Origin: a virus
IMG/VR virus record: IMGVR_UViG_3300046506_000206
Span: 1 to 26,995 of that record
Direction: 5' to 3' (one strand)
Length of the DNA: 26,995 bases
The position numbers were made by a program, and so were the translations under genes. The notes under the pieces were generated by a model that was not told the origin of the DNA, searched no databases, and worked only from the letters and a program-made list of their open reading frames with translations. Shown one piece after another: positions 1-6,071 of the stretch (positions are counted from its first letter, which is position 1; every line of letters starts with the position of its first letter).

Positions 1-698
1 CCGGGCCAGAAGTAGTTGAGACCGAACACCCCGGCAACCGAGACCGAGCACCAGCAGCCGCCGCGGACGAGCGCATGGCCCGACCAATCGCTGCCAGCCT
101 TCGGATACCAGCCCACGCCGCGCTCCATCGAGGGGAACGGCGCGCTGGTGACCGACGGCGAGTCAGCCGCGAAGGCGCGGGCCACCAGGCCGTTTTCGTC
201 GCCCTGCACATTGTCGAAAATCCACGAGTACAGGTTGCCGGCCGCGTCGCAGATGGTCTGGCCGTTCGACAGCACGAACATGCGGCGCTCGGCCGGATCG
301 CGTGACACGAAGTCGCCGGCGTAAGGCTCGTCGACGTCGTCCAGGTCGAGGTGCAGGCCATGCAGCAGCGAACCCTCGCCGACCTTGCCACCGGTCCAGT
401 TCGCGTCCTGCTGCGCCACGTTCACCGCGATGGCCAGCGCCTGCAGTTCGGTCAGCAGCGCGAAGCCGGCGTCGGCGCAGGCCTGGCGCGCGGCTGCATA
501 GTCGATGCTCACCCACGGCTTGGCGGTAGCGCTCACTGCCGCCTTGCCGTCGGCGCCCTGCGAGCAGAAGTACTGGCCCACCTGGAAGGCTTCGACGACG
601 GTGCCATTGGGCAGGGTGGTCGCGGGGACGGTGACGAACAGGTGCTGCGCGGTGCTGGCGATTGCCGCGGGTGCGACATCGATGATTTCAGAGGACAT
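1..698 (-). CDS. C-type-lectin/FGE-fold protein, probable DGR variable target (3' end cut off)
   Basis: The reading frame is open from ATG at 698 to the window edge, giving 232 codons and no stop. A Shine-Dalgarno AAGGGAG lies about 8 nt upstream. The C-terminal half has the style of formylglycine-generating-enzyme/C-type-lectin domains: GNLYSWIFDNVQG near residue 153, GVGWYPKAGSDWSG near 200, then LVRGG. The last 25 codons resemble the variable region of DGR target proteins: RGGCWCSVSVAGVFG followed by LNYFWPG. This is an RGG scaffold with scattered Cys, Tyr, Phe, Gly and Val codons mostly of NNC/NNT form, as expected where template AAY codons are randomised. Such domains usually display a ligand-binding surface. 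The reverse transcriptase and template repeat would lie left of position 1, so the DGR assignment is inference; an ordinary FGE-sulfatase-like protein is the alternative. It is the last visible gene of the leftward early operon. Confidence 0.7.
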   Translation of the reverse strand, partial: MSSEIIDVAPAAIASTAQHLFVTVPATTLPNGTVVEAFQVGQYFCSQGADGKAAVSATAKPWVSIDYAAARQACADAGFALLTELQALAIAVNVAQQDANWTGGKVGEGSLLHGLHLDLDDVDEPYAGDFVSRDPAERRMFVLSNGQTICDAAGNLYSWIFDNVQGDENGLVARAFAADSPSVTSAPFPSMERGVGWYPKAGSDWSGHALVRGGCWCSVSVAGVFGLNYFWP

Positions 699-1286
699 CT
701 GTGTTCTCCCTTGTTGTGGTTGGTGGGACTGCTGGATGTTGATGGTTGAAACCGCGTCCGGCGGACGGGGCTGGTTTGGGTAGGACCCGGTGTAGGTGCC
801 GTCCGGGAGCTGGAAGCAGCCGGACACGCCAAGCGGGATAGGCGGCCGGTCCAGCTTGCTGGCGGCGCTGGCTTCGGGGCAGCCGTCAGCGTGCATCTGG
901 CCGTCTTTCGCGAAGCAGATCGGGCAGTACAGGCCGGTGATCGCGGATGCGCGCCCACCGAGGATGCTCGGCGGGAAAACGGTGCCCGAGCGGCCGACCG
1001 GGCAGTAGGGTAGGTGCCGGTGCCCAGGCTCCACCGCGCAGCCGGGGCAGTTGCCGTCCTTGCCCGGGCAGCTGTCGGCGTGCGGCTGGCCCTGCGGCGC
1101 GCAGCACCCTGGGCAGGCGTCCGCGCCGTCCGGGATCTCTTCGGCCAGCAGGTCGAGCGCACGCTGGGTGTCCTGGCACAGCGGGCACAGGTGGGCGTGG
1201 TGCGAATTCATCCGCTGGTGGTCGTCGAGCAGGCGTGTGAGCAGCCGGTGCAGGGCGACGGGCGAGGTCTGTTCGTGCGCGCTCAT
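699..1286 (-). CDS. Cysteine-rich zinc-knuckle ORF, open into the downstream gene
   Basis: ATG at 1286 overlaps the rdgC stop as ATGA, which indicates translational coupling. The 196 codons contain three copies of exactly C-x2-C-x7-H-x3-C, at residues 58-73, 80-95 and 121-136, plus an extra C-P-L-C at 34-37 preceded by several His. This suggests three or four small zinc-binding knuckles; nucleic-acid or protein binding is likely but unproven. There is no stop codon before the next ATG at 698, which is in the same frame, so the ORF could form a 428-plus-residue fusion with the lectin-like protein. The segment just before 698 (residues about 165-196, rich in Pro, Gln and Ser) reads like an untranslated leader with its own ribosome binding site, so a lost stop codon is also possible. 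I do not recognise the family. Confidence 0.6.
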
Positions 1287-2197
1287 GCCGCTTCCTTCTG
1301 CGCTGCGCCGTCGCGCTCCTCGCCGCCCAGAGCCTCGACCAAGTCGGCCAGCAGCTTGGCCAGTTCGCCGCTCATCAGCGCGAAGTCGCTGTCGAGGCGA
1401 TCTTCCGCGTGAAGGCCGGCGGCGCCTTCCTTGAGCACGTCGAGCGGCCTGACCGATTTGATCGCCAGCGCATCATCGAGCACGAACGAAATCCGGCCCT
1501 GCCACGTCATGGCCAGGCGCGTGCACTGCTTGCCGGCGGCGATGTGGCGGCGCATGTCGTCCGGCTCGAGCGTGTGCCGCTTGTAGCCCACCTGCGCCCG
1601 GCTCTCGCCGCTGGCGCGCATCGTTGCGTCCTGGTCGATCGTGAAGCCGTGCGGCGCCTCGTCCGACTCCAGCCAGCCGGTCATTACCGCCACCGGCGAG
1701 CGCTGCACACGCAGGCTTTCCAGTGGCATGCGGTCGACCGCCTTGAACAGCAGCTTGACCACGTCGTCCGCCTTGCCGACGCTGGAGGTGTCCACCACCA
1801 GCCAGCCGTTGACCGGGTCGATCCAGACGCGCACGTCGCTGCGGATCGAAAAGGCGCGCGGCAGCAGCTCGTTGGCCACGCGTTCCTTCAGTTCCTTCAT
1901 CGCCTTCTTCCCGGGCGGGAAGCCCTGCTGCTCTTCCAGTTCGCCGGCGCGGGCCTTGGCGACCTGGTTGATCACGGAGGAGGGCAGCAGCTTCTTCTCG
2001 GTCGACAGCTGCAGCAGGTACTGGCCGCCAACGCTGTGCACGAGGGCGTCGGCGCGCGGCGCGGTCCAGCCCTGGCGCAGCAGCTCGTTGCTCGACGGCG
2101 GCGTGAAGGCGTGGCGCTGCAGCGCGCCGGCCAGCGCGTCGGCGCTCATCGCCCACGGTGCTGGCAGGCGGTACAGGTGAAGGTTCTTGAAGAACAT
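1283..2197 (-). CDS. rdgC: Recombination-associated protein RdgC
   Basis: The 304-residue protein matches the usual RdgC length of about 300. It has the family layout: an N-terminal [18 protein letters not shown] near residue 40, LLPSSVIN near 75, LLPRAFSIR near 110, [12 protein letters not shown] near 125, and a C-terminal [21 protein letters not shown]. RdgC forms ring-shaped DNA-binding dimers and in E. coli limits RecA loading and recombination. Prophage copies probably modulate recombination during phage replication. ATG 2197 was chosen because AAGGGAA precedes it and the family begins here; the longer in-frame extension upstream is compositionally non-coding. The stop overlaps the next start as ATGA. 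Placement in a PL-type operon resembles the position of recombination and host-inhibition genes in lambdoid phages. Confidence 0.93.
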   Translation of the reverse strand: MFFKNLHLYRLPAPWAMSADALAGALQRHAFTPPSSNELLRQGWTAPRADALVHSVGGQYLLQLSTEKKLLPSSVINQVAKARAGELEEQQGFPPGKKAMKELKERVANELLPRAFSIRSDVRVWIDPVNGWLVVDTSSVGKADDVVKLLFKAVDRMPLESLRVQRSPVAVMTGWLESDEAPHGFTIDQDATMRASGESRAQVGYKRHTLEPDDMRRHIAAGKQCTRLAMTWQGRISFVLDDALAIKSVRPLDVLKEGAAGLHAEDRLDSDFALMSGELAKLLADLVEALGGEERDGAAQKEAA

Positions 2198-2238
2198 GAG
2201 GTTCCCTTGGTGGTGGTTGAAGTCGTGGCGGCCGGCAG

Positions 2239-2433
2239 TCAGCGCGGGGCGGGCCCGAGTGCGATGCGGGCTTCGCGGTGCACTCCGAGCAGCGCATCGG
2301 CCTGCGCCGCACGCTCGGCCTTGCTGGCCCGCGCCTCCCGGGCGTCGATCAGGCTGCCGGCGCGCTGTACCTCGGCGATGACCAGCAGCAGGGCCGCGGT
2401 GAGCACCAGAGCCTGGGCGATGGTGCGCATCAT
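2239..2433 (-). CDS. Small membrane-anchored protein, unknown
   Basis: This 64-residue ORF starts at an ATGATG at 2433 that overlaps the preceding stop. Residues about 4-22 ([18 protein letters not shown]) form one hydrophobic segment. It is followed by a charged, Ala-rich helix of about 40 residues that could be a short coiled coil, suggesting a one-pass inner-membrane protein. The shape recalls small spanin-like or phage inner-membrane proteins, but the operon is early rather than lytic and no lipobox is visible, so I assign no function. Coupling to its neighbours on both sides makes it very likely to be expressed. Confidence 0.6.
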   Translation of the reverse strand: MMRTIAQALVLTAALLLVIAEVQRAGSLIDAREARASKAERAAQADALLGVHREARIALGPAPR

Positions 2434-2522
2434 GCGAACACCCGGGCGATGGCGCCGGCAAGGGCCAGCAGCAGGGCGCCGGCCAGCTTGACCTTCATGA
2501 CGAACAGGTCGATCTCGTTCAT
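2430..2522 (-). CDS. 30-residue hydrophobic micro-protein
   Basis: ATG at 2522 overlaps the upstream stop as ATGA, and its own stop overlaps the next ATG. The product begins [16 protein letters not shown] and continues as a single hydrophobic helix, so it is a probable one-pass membrane micro-protein. Support comes only from the tight coupling and the transmembrane-like composition; the function is unknown. Confidence 0.5.
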   Translation of the reverse strand: MNEIDLFVMKVKLAGALLLALAGAIARVFA

Positions 2523-2650
2523 GCCAGCACCATCGCCGTGACGCCCAGCGCTCCGGCGTCGTAGGCGGCGTCGAGCAGCGCGCCCAGATCGCCGATCGCG
2601 TCGTAGGTCTGGCTGCCGGTTGCGGTGCGTGCCTTGATGCGGTATTTCAT
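2519..2650 (-). CDS. Small hypothetical protein (43 aa)
   Basis: ATG at 2650 is preceded by a strong ribosome binding site, GAGGGAGG, about 6 nt upstream. The product starts MKYRIKARTATGSQTYDAIG and ends in an Ala/Gly-rich segment. The N-terminus looks like a beta strand followed by a short helix. I see no recognisable motif. It is coupled to the next gene through an ATGA overlap and belongs to the leftward operon. Confidence 0.6.
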   Translation of the reverse strand: MKYRIKARTATGSQTYDAIGDLGALLDAAYDAGALGVTAMVLA

Positions 2651-2685
2651 CGTGACCTCCCTCTGCAAGTGCGCCTGGGCGCGGG

Positions 2686-3286
2686 TTATCGAATGAAGTT
2701 GAGCGGCTCCAGCGCCAGCCGCCAGGCGCCACCGGCCAGGAGGGCAAGTGCGAGAGCCGCGCCGAAAGCCATCAGCCAGCGCCAGGTGGCCACGGCGCGC
2801 CACAGGTAGGCGAAGGTGGCGGCGGCGAGCAGCAGCATGGCGAGCGACAGCAGCGCGCCAACCAGCGCCGCGAAGTTGTCCAGCGCTGGGGCCAGTGCGA
2901 ACAGGAACACCGCGACCAGGCTGCCGAGCGCGAACATCATGGCAAACGCGCCGCCCAGCGCGGCGGCGGTGGCGCAGCAGGCGGCGCCGAGCAAGCGCTG
3001 GCGCGGCGCCGGAGGCATGCCATCCCGTTCGGCCAGTGCGCGGCGGATGGTGGTTTCCAGCGTCTCGCCCTGCCAGGACCAACAGCGGCGCGCCGCGCGG
3101 GCGCAGTTCGGCGAAGGCCGGCAGCTTGGGGCCCAGATCCTGCAGCACGTAGACCACCGCGCCGCGACGCGTGTACTCGTGACACTCCTGGGTGCCGTCG
3201 GCGTGGTCGGTGAAGACCAGCACATTGCCGTCGGCGAGGGTGACGAACCGGCGCACTGGCGCGGCTTGCCGCACTGGCGTGGTCAT
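2686..3286 (-). pseudogene. Multi-pass membrane protein interrupted by a +1-base frameshift
   Basis: The first frame, from ATG 3286, encodes a soluble N-terminus (RRFVTLADGNVLVFTDHADG, then ECHEYTRRG and ELRPRGAPLLVLAG). A different frame continues with ETLETTIRRALAERDG and about four hydrophobic segments, ending at 2686. Removing one base from the CCC run at 3068-3070 (GGG in the gene) joins them seamlessly as LLVLAG-ETLETTIRRAL and gives 199 residues. The gene is therefore either truly broken, mis-sequenced, or rescued by a +1 shift. ATG 3286 overlaps the upstream stop as ATGA. I do not recognise the family; a soluble beta-rich head on a membrane bundle is all that can be seen. Each half shows coding composition only in its own frame, which argues for one original gene. 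Confidence 0.6.
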
Positions 3287-3363
3287 TGCGGGCTCCCGGA
3301 GCCGGCTAGTTCGGATTCGCGAATGGCAGCGTCAATCGCCATGTGCAACTGCTTCTTGTTCAT
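3283..3363 (-). CDS. 26-residue micro-protein
   Basis: ATG at 3363 follows GAGGGACTT, and the stop overlaps the next gene as ATGA. The sequence is a short charged helix (MNKKQLHMAIDAAIRESELA) plus a flexible end. It is supported by ribosome binding site and coupling only. It may serve as a leader peptide that couples translation of the membrane protein gene. Confidence 0.5.
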   Translation of the reverse strand: MNKKQLHMAIDAAIRESELAGSGSPQ

Positions 3364-3437
3364 AAGTCCCTCGCTCGCCAATCCTGATCTCTTGCGTTTT
3401 TTCACTCGTCCGGCGCTGAAGCCCGGGCTCCGTTCCA

Positions 3438-3587
3438 CTAGCGCCGGACCGCCCGGCGTTCTGCCTCGAGCATCGGCCAGCCCAGCTGGCGGCGAATCTC
3501 GTCCAGCGGCGGGGGCGGGGTGCGCTCCGCCTGGCGCTGCTGCATGTACTGCCGGACTGCTTCCTTGCGTGGGTGCGTGGTGGGCAT
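3438..3587 (-). CDS. First gene of the PL operon, small basic protein (49 aa)
   Basis: ATG 3587 is preceded by a strong GGAGGTCG and lies about 35 nt downstream of the predicted PL start. The product (MPTTHPRKEAVRQYMQQRQA, then LDEIRRQLGWPMLEAERRA) is helical and basic. The motif LDEIRRQLGWPM is reminiscent of a short helix-turn-helix or peptide-binding segment. In lambda the first PL gene is the antiterminator N, a small basic protein; the position and charge fit, but there is no clear arginine-rich boxB-binding motif, so this remains a suggestion. Confidence 0.6.
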   Translation of the reverse strand: MPTTHPRKEAVRQYMQQRQAERTPPPPLDEIRRQLGWPMLEAERRAVRR

Positions 3588-3628
3588 TGCGACCTCCGGT
3601 GGGCGGGCCCTCGCCCGCTGATGGAGCA

Positions 3629-3657
3629 AGTATCACATATGTGTTTTGCCGAGTCAA
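3629..3657 (-). promoter_or_regulatory. Leftward early promoter PL
   Basis: On the minus strand, TTGACT (3657-3652), a 17-nt spacer and GATACT (3634-3629) form a near-consensus sigma-70 promoter. It has the same design as PR at 6666-6694: the spacers both carry AAACACrTATGT, so the repressor operator sits between -35 and -10. It drives the 3587-to-left operon. Confidence 0.75.
3632..3646. promoter_or_regulatory. Operator OL1
   Basis: ATCACATATGTGTTT is the reverse complement of the AAACACrTATGTGAT site found in PR, with one base difference from OR1. It contains the perfect palindrome CACATATGTG and overlaps the PL spacer and -10. Confidence 0.7.
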
Positions 3658-3670
3658 ACACAAACGTGAT
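3656..3670. promoter_or_regulatory. Operator OL2
   Basis: AAACACAAACGTGAT matches the operator pattern AAACAC-x3-xGTGAT and lies 24 bp from OL1, over and upstream of the PL -35. It is a weaker match than OL1. Confidence 0.55.
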
Positions 3671-3746
3671 GTTCGCGCGAAAAAATGTTAGGATGCTCCA
3701 TCGCAGAGAAAACGCGTCAGCATGATGTGTAACTTATGCGACATCG

Positions 3747-4038
3747 GGTCTAGAGGAGGGAGGGGAAACCGCCGACGCCTAGACCGTAGACGCCAAGGAC
3801 GACCGGAAGGGCAACGCGTGGGTGGATCGTAGAGCGCGCCGGGGGATCAAGCCGAAAGGCCTGAAAAGTCTGCGAACAAGCGAAAGTGTCCGAAGTGCGA
3901 AAGCAAGGGATGCAGTAGCCCACCACGAAGCCAGCTTTTTTGTTGGCCTCTAGGGAGGGTTACGCTCTGGAACCGAGGCTCTGCTGGGATAATTCAAAGC
4001 CAGTAACTTAGAAATAAGTTCTCAGAACAGCCGAGAAC
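3747..4038 (+). ncRNA. Unidentified structured RNA or long structured leader
   Basis: About 365 nt (3720-4087) carry no gene but many compatible helices on the plus strand: GGTCTAG/CTAGACC (3747-3753 with 3779-3785, 7 bp); GCC-GAAA-GGC (3851-3860); CTGC/GCAG (3870-3873 with 3912-3915) enclosing TGC-GAAA-GCA (3896-3905); GCCAGC/GTTGGC (3930-3947); GCCTC/GAGGC (3946-3950 with 3975-3979) with GGTT/AACC nested inside; AACTTA-GAAA-TAAGTT (4005-4020); and GTTCTC/GAGAAC (4018-4038). Repeated GAAA tetraloops are GNRA only on this strand, so transcription should be rightward. Some helices overlap, allowing alternative folds. There is no T-tract at the end, so it may continue into the gene at 4088. I could not match it to a known class or find a convincing promoter. 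Confidence 0.55.
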
Positions 4039-4087
4039 AGAACGTCAACAGTACCTATACAGGGTGCGCAACAAAAAAGGCCCGAAA

Positions 4088-4477
4088 ATGCCGAAAAAAT
4101 CGACCTTGACGGATTACCTGGCAGGTCGGGGAAAAGTAAAGGCACTGACGCGGATCGAGGCCGAGGCATTCGGCATCCCCTACCCGCTGATCTCGGGTTG
4201 GCCGGCGAAATACGGGACGATGGAAATCACTGCGGCCATGTTTGCGGATCTGACCAGCCGTATCGGGACCGCCCGACAGTCGACCGCGAGCAAGGCACTG
4301 CGCGGCCTGGAGAGTGTCGATGACTCGATGCCAGCCCGGGTGCTTCCGGTAGCGAGCCATCAGCATGTCGGCGCCGCGCCGCGCCCCGCAGCTGCACCTA
4401 CCGCCAAGGCATCGTTGTTTCCCGGTTTCGTGCTGCGCCCCGCTAGGCGCTGGCGTACGCGCAAGCCAGTGTCCTAG
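4088..4477 (+). CDS. Orphan small protein downstream of the structured RNA
   Basis: ATG 4088 is preceded by AAAAAGG with a 7-nt gap; a GTG at 4064 is the alternative. The 129-residue product has an ordered first half (KSTLTDYLAGRGKVKALTRI, AFGIPYPLISGWPAKYG, MEITAAMFADL) and an Ala/Pro/Arg-rich, probably disordered tail after about residue 80. I do not recognise the family. Codon composition in the first half is clearly coding. It starts about 50 nt after the last RNA helix at 4038, so the RNA could be its leader and control it. No transmembrane or catalytic motif is visible. Confidence 0.6.
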   Translation: MPKKSTLTDYLAGRGKVKALTRIEAEAFGIPYPLISGWPAKYGTMEITAAMFADLTSRIGTARQSTASKALRGLESVDDSMPARVLPVASHQHVGAAPRPAAAPTAKASLFPGFVLRPARRWRTRKPVS

Positions 4478-4576
4478 GCGTAAAAAAGCTCATGATAGAG
4501 CAGCGCAGCGGTGTCGCATTTCCCAGGATTCGCACTGCGGCAGGCCGGGGGCTACCGCCCGCGCAATCCTGCTGCT

Positions 4577-5137
4577 TCAGCCCTGGCATCGATCCTTCAT
4601 GTAATTAACCGCTTCGCTGAATCCGGCAAGGTCGATATCTTCAACAACTATACCGCTTACGAGCGTGTTAATTTGGATACGGAGTCTCTTTGCTTTAGTG
4701 GCTCGCTCAAAGTTGTAGCCTAAGATAATGGCGCTAATGTCCTTCTCCGTACTACTAGCGAATTGCATTTCGTCTGCAGGATCGTTGTCGAACCGTAATG
4801 TGTATCCCTGCACCCCGCCTCGACCTTTAAGGGACACGAATAGATTGTTCGAAACCCCCTGTATCGTCCAGTCATTCTTATAGAGGGCCGTGCACCTTTT
4901 CTTGTCGGTCATGGTGTCAATCGATTCGTCCACGAACCATGGCCCAGAATGAAACTTGCGCGAAGTATTCGGCTGGCCGCTGGAAGTTGCGGGCGAAGGC
5001 GGAGTCTTTGCGCCTGCCGCCTTATCAAAGCATGCCAAACGTTGCTTGTCCTGCTTTATCGATGAGCATTCTCCGCCCTCCGCAAATGCCGAGCTTGCGC
5101 ACAAAAGAGCTAGTATGGCGATAACGACCTTTTTCAT
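4577..5137 (-). CDS. Secreted/periplasmic protein, probable lysogenic-conversion moron
   Basis: The 186-residue protein starts with a classic signal peptide (MKKVVIAILALLCASSAFA, cleavage before EGGEC). After it comes C-SSIKQDKQRLACFDKAAG, a C-x(n)-RLACFD motif common to small exported bacterial proteins of unknown role. The mature part then resembles a beta-sandwich domain with a late Cys near the end (YMKDRCQG). GAGAGA precedes ATG 5137. The gene lies 40 nt behind the Arc-like gene and is AT-richer than the phage backbone. Both facts suggest an independently acquired cargo gene expressed from the prophage. Superinfection exclusion or envelope modification is plausible but not shown. Confidence 0.75.
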   Translation of the reverse strand: MKKVVIAILALLCASSAFAEGGECSSIKQDKQRLACFDKAAGAKTPPSPATSSGQPNTSRKFHSGPWFVDESIDTMTDKKRCTALYKNDWTIQGVSNNLFVSLKGRGGVQGYTLRFDNDPADEMQFASSTEKDISAIILGYNFERATKAKRLRIQINTLVSGIVVEDIDLAGFSEAVNYMKDRCQG

Positions 5138-5176
5138 TATTCTCTCTCAGGCGGCATCCAGGGCGTGCCGTAGCGC

Positions 5177-5416
5177 CTACTTCAACAATTCGATCGCATC
5201 GAGCACTTCGCGCATCATGGCTCGAAGCTCCGCATTCTCCCGCCTGAGCTCCCTAAACGAGACGACCTCATCCGCGCCGGCGATCCTGGCTATTAGCTCC
5301 GCGTTCATCGTTCTGCCAGCCTCTCGGGCAGACTTGTGGACTCTCTCATGCAGATCACGCGGCAAGCGCAGCGCGGTACGCACATAGTCCTCTTGAGACG
5401 TAGCAAGTTTCTTCAT
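5177..5416 (-). CDS. Arc-family ribbon-helix-helix regulator
   Basis: The 79-residue protein has the Arc layout: a short strand (YVRTALRLPRDLHERVHKSA, residues 11-30), a helix-turn-helix (REAGRTMNAELIARI) and a C-terminal coiled helix (SFRELRRENAELRAMMREVL). Such proteins bind operators as dimers or tetramers through the beta ribbon. The start at 5416 directly abuts a 17-bp inverted repeat that could be its own operator, and ATATTA at 5441-5446 gives a -10-like TAATAT on the minus strand. It is followed by the secreted protein gene 40 nt downstream, so it probably regulates that short operon and may also act on the immunity region. Confidence 0.85.
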   Translation of the reverse strand: MKKLATSQEDYVRTALRLPRDLHERVHKSAREAGRTMNAELIARIAGADEVVSFRELRRENAELRAMMREVLDAIELLK

Positions 5417-5433
5417 CGCGCAATTGTTGCGCG
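5417..5433. promoter_or_regulatory. Inverted repeat, candidate Arc-like autoregulatory operator
   Basis: CGCGCAA-TTG-TTGCGCG is a perfect 7-bp inverted repeat with a 3-nt centre. It lies between the probable -10 (5441-5446) and the start codon, touching the ATG. It also leaves no room for a normal ribosome binding site. Binding here would block transcription or translation of the 5177-5416 gene. Confidence 0.5.
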
Positions 5434-5884
5434 ATTTGCAATATTAGTGTTGTTTTCGGCTTCATGATGAAGCCTAGTGGCAATAAAAATTGTAAGCGCT
5501 GTTACACCTGAGGCACTTTTAGTATCTTACCGGAAACGCAACGAACTTAATGGAAAGTAATTGAACGAGAAAGCTAAAAATCACTGAAAGTAACCGCTAT
5601 GAAAAATAGAACGCAATCTCTGCGCAGTGCCAGACACAATGATTCCGTGGTGCAACTGAATTGCGCCACCGATAGGTTGTTTCACACTAACATGCTGAAA
5701 GCAATAGCTTTTTGGTTTTGCCGTGATAACTTTTACCAATTGTGTGCACCACGGAAGTGCATGGATAATCTATCAGGTCGAAACCAACTGTTACATTGCC
5801 TCATAGAACGGTGCGGCATTATTCTTGGACGACAGAGAGGTACCTCAATAGCCCAGTTGTAAGCTACGTGGAATGACGATACTA
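5434..5884. other. AT-richer intergenic region without a convincing gene
   Basis: About 450 nt are near 43% GC (counted over 5581-5640) against roughly 65% around them. An 87-codon ORF at 5599-5862 exists, but it has no ribosome binding site and its composition does not look coding. The region contains the promoter side of the Arc-like gene and a long imperfect inverted repeat (5643-5756). It looks like foreign or non-phage-backbone DNA. Confidence 0.5.
5643..5756. repeat. Inverted repeat pair enclosing about 90 nt
   Basis: TTCCGTGGTGCA (5643-5654) is perfectly complementary to TGCACCACGGAA (5745-5756). Further complementarity follows inside (AATTG at 5659-5663 with CAATT at 5737-5741). A small AAAGC-AATA-GCTTT hairpin lies within. 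It could be a large RNA stem or a remnant of a miniature mobile element. Confidence 0.5.
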
Positions 5885-6064
5885 ATGAACCGAGAAAAAT
5901 ACATGCAGGAGATACTTGCCGCGTGCGAGGCGATGGATGACCGCGCGCTGGAACAGCAGTTGCGGTGCGCCAAGGACGCGGCAATTCGGTTTCCGAGGGA
6001 GGTCCGCCAGGCGCCACTAAGGCTGGCCCCTGTTGTCCCACTTCGGAGACTTGCCAACGGGTAG
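5885..6064 (+). CDS. Small hypothetical protein converging on the repressor gene
   Basis: This 59-residue ORF from ATG 5885 (an in-frame ATG also lies at 5873) has a weak GTGGAA upstream. The N-terminal part (MNREKYMQEILAACEAMDDR, then ALEQQLRCAKDAA) is helical and coding-like; the Arg/Pro-rich end is less so. It ends 7 nt before the end of the convergent repressor gene. I see no known domain. It is real with moderate probability only. Confidence 0.4.
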   Translation: MNREKYMQEILAACEAMDDRALEQQLRCAKDAAIRFPREVRQAPLRLAPVVPLRRLANG

Positions 6065-6071
6065 GGCGTTT

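Noticed and set aside
2198-2461. Long N-terminal extension of RdgC
   Set aside because: Extra residues are Arg/Gly/His-rich and non-coding in style; ATG 2197 has a good ribosome binding site and fits family length.
1409-2491. 360-codon plus-strand ORF
   Set aside because: Antisense of rdgC, which is a strong family match on the minus strand.
3720-4060. RNase P RNA, tmRNA, group I or II intron, CRISPR array
   Set aside because: None of the diagnostic conserved blocks (for example a domain V hairpin, a tRNA-like end or regular spaced repeats) are present.
5599-5862. 87-codon plus ORF in the AT-rich region
   Set aside because: No ribosome binding site, no domain-like composition, and it overlaps the long inverted repeat.
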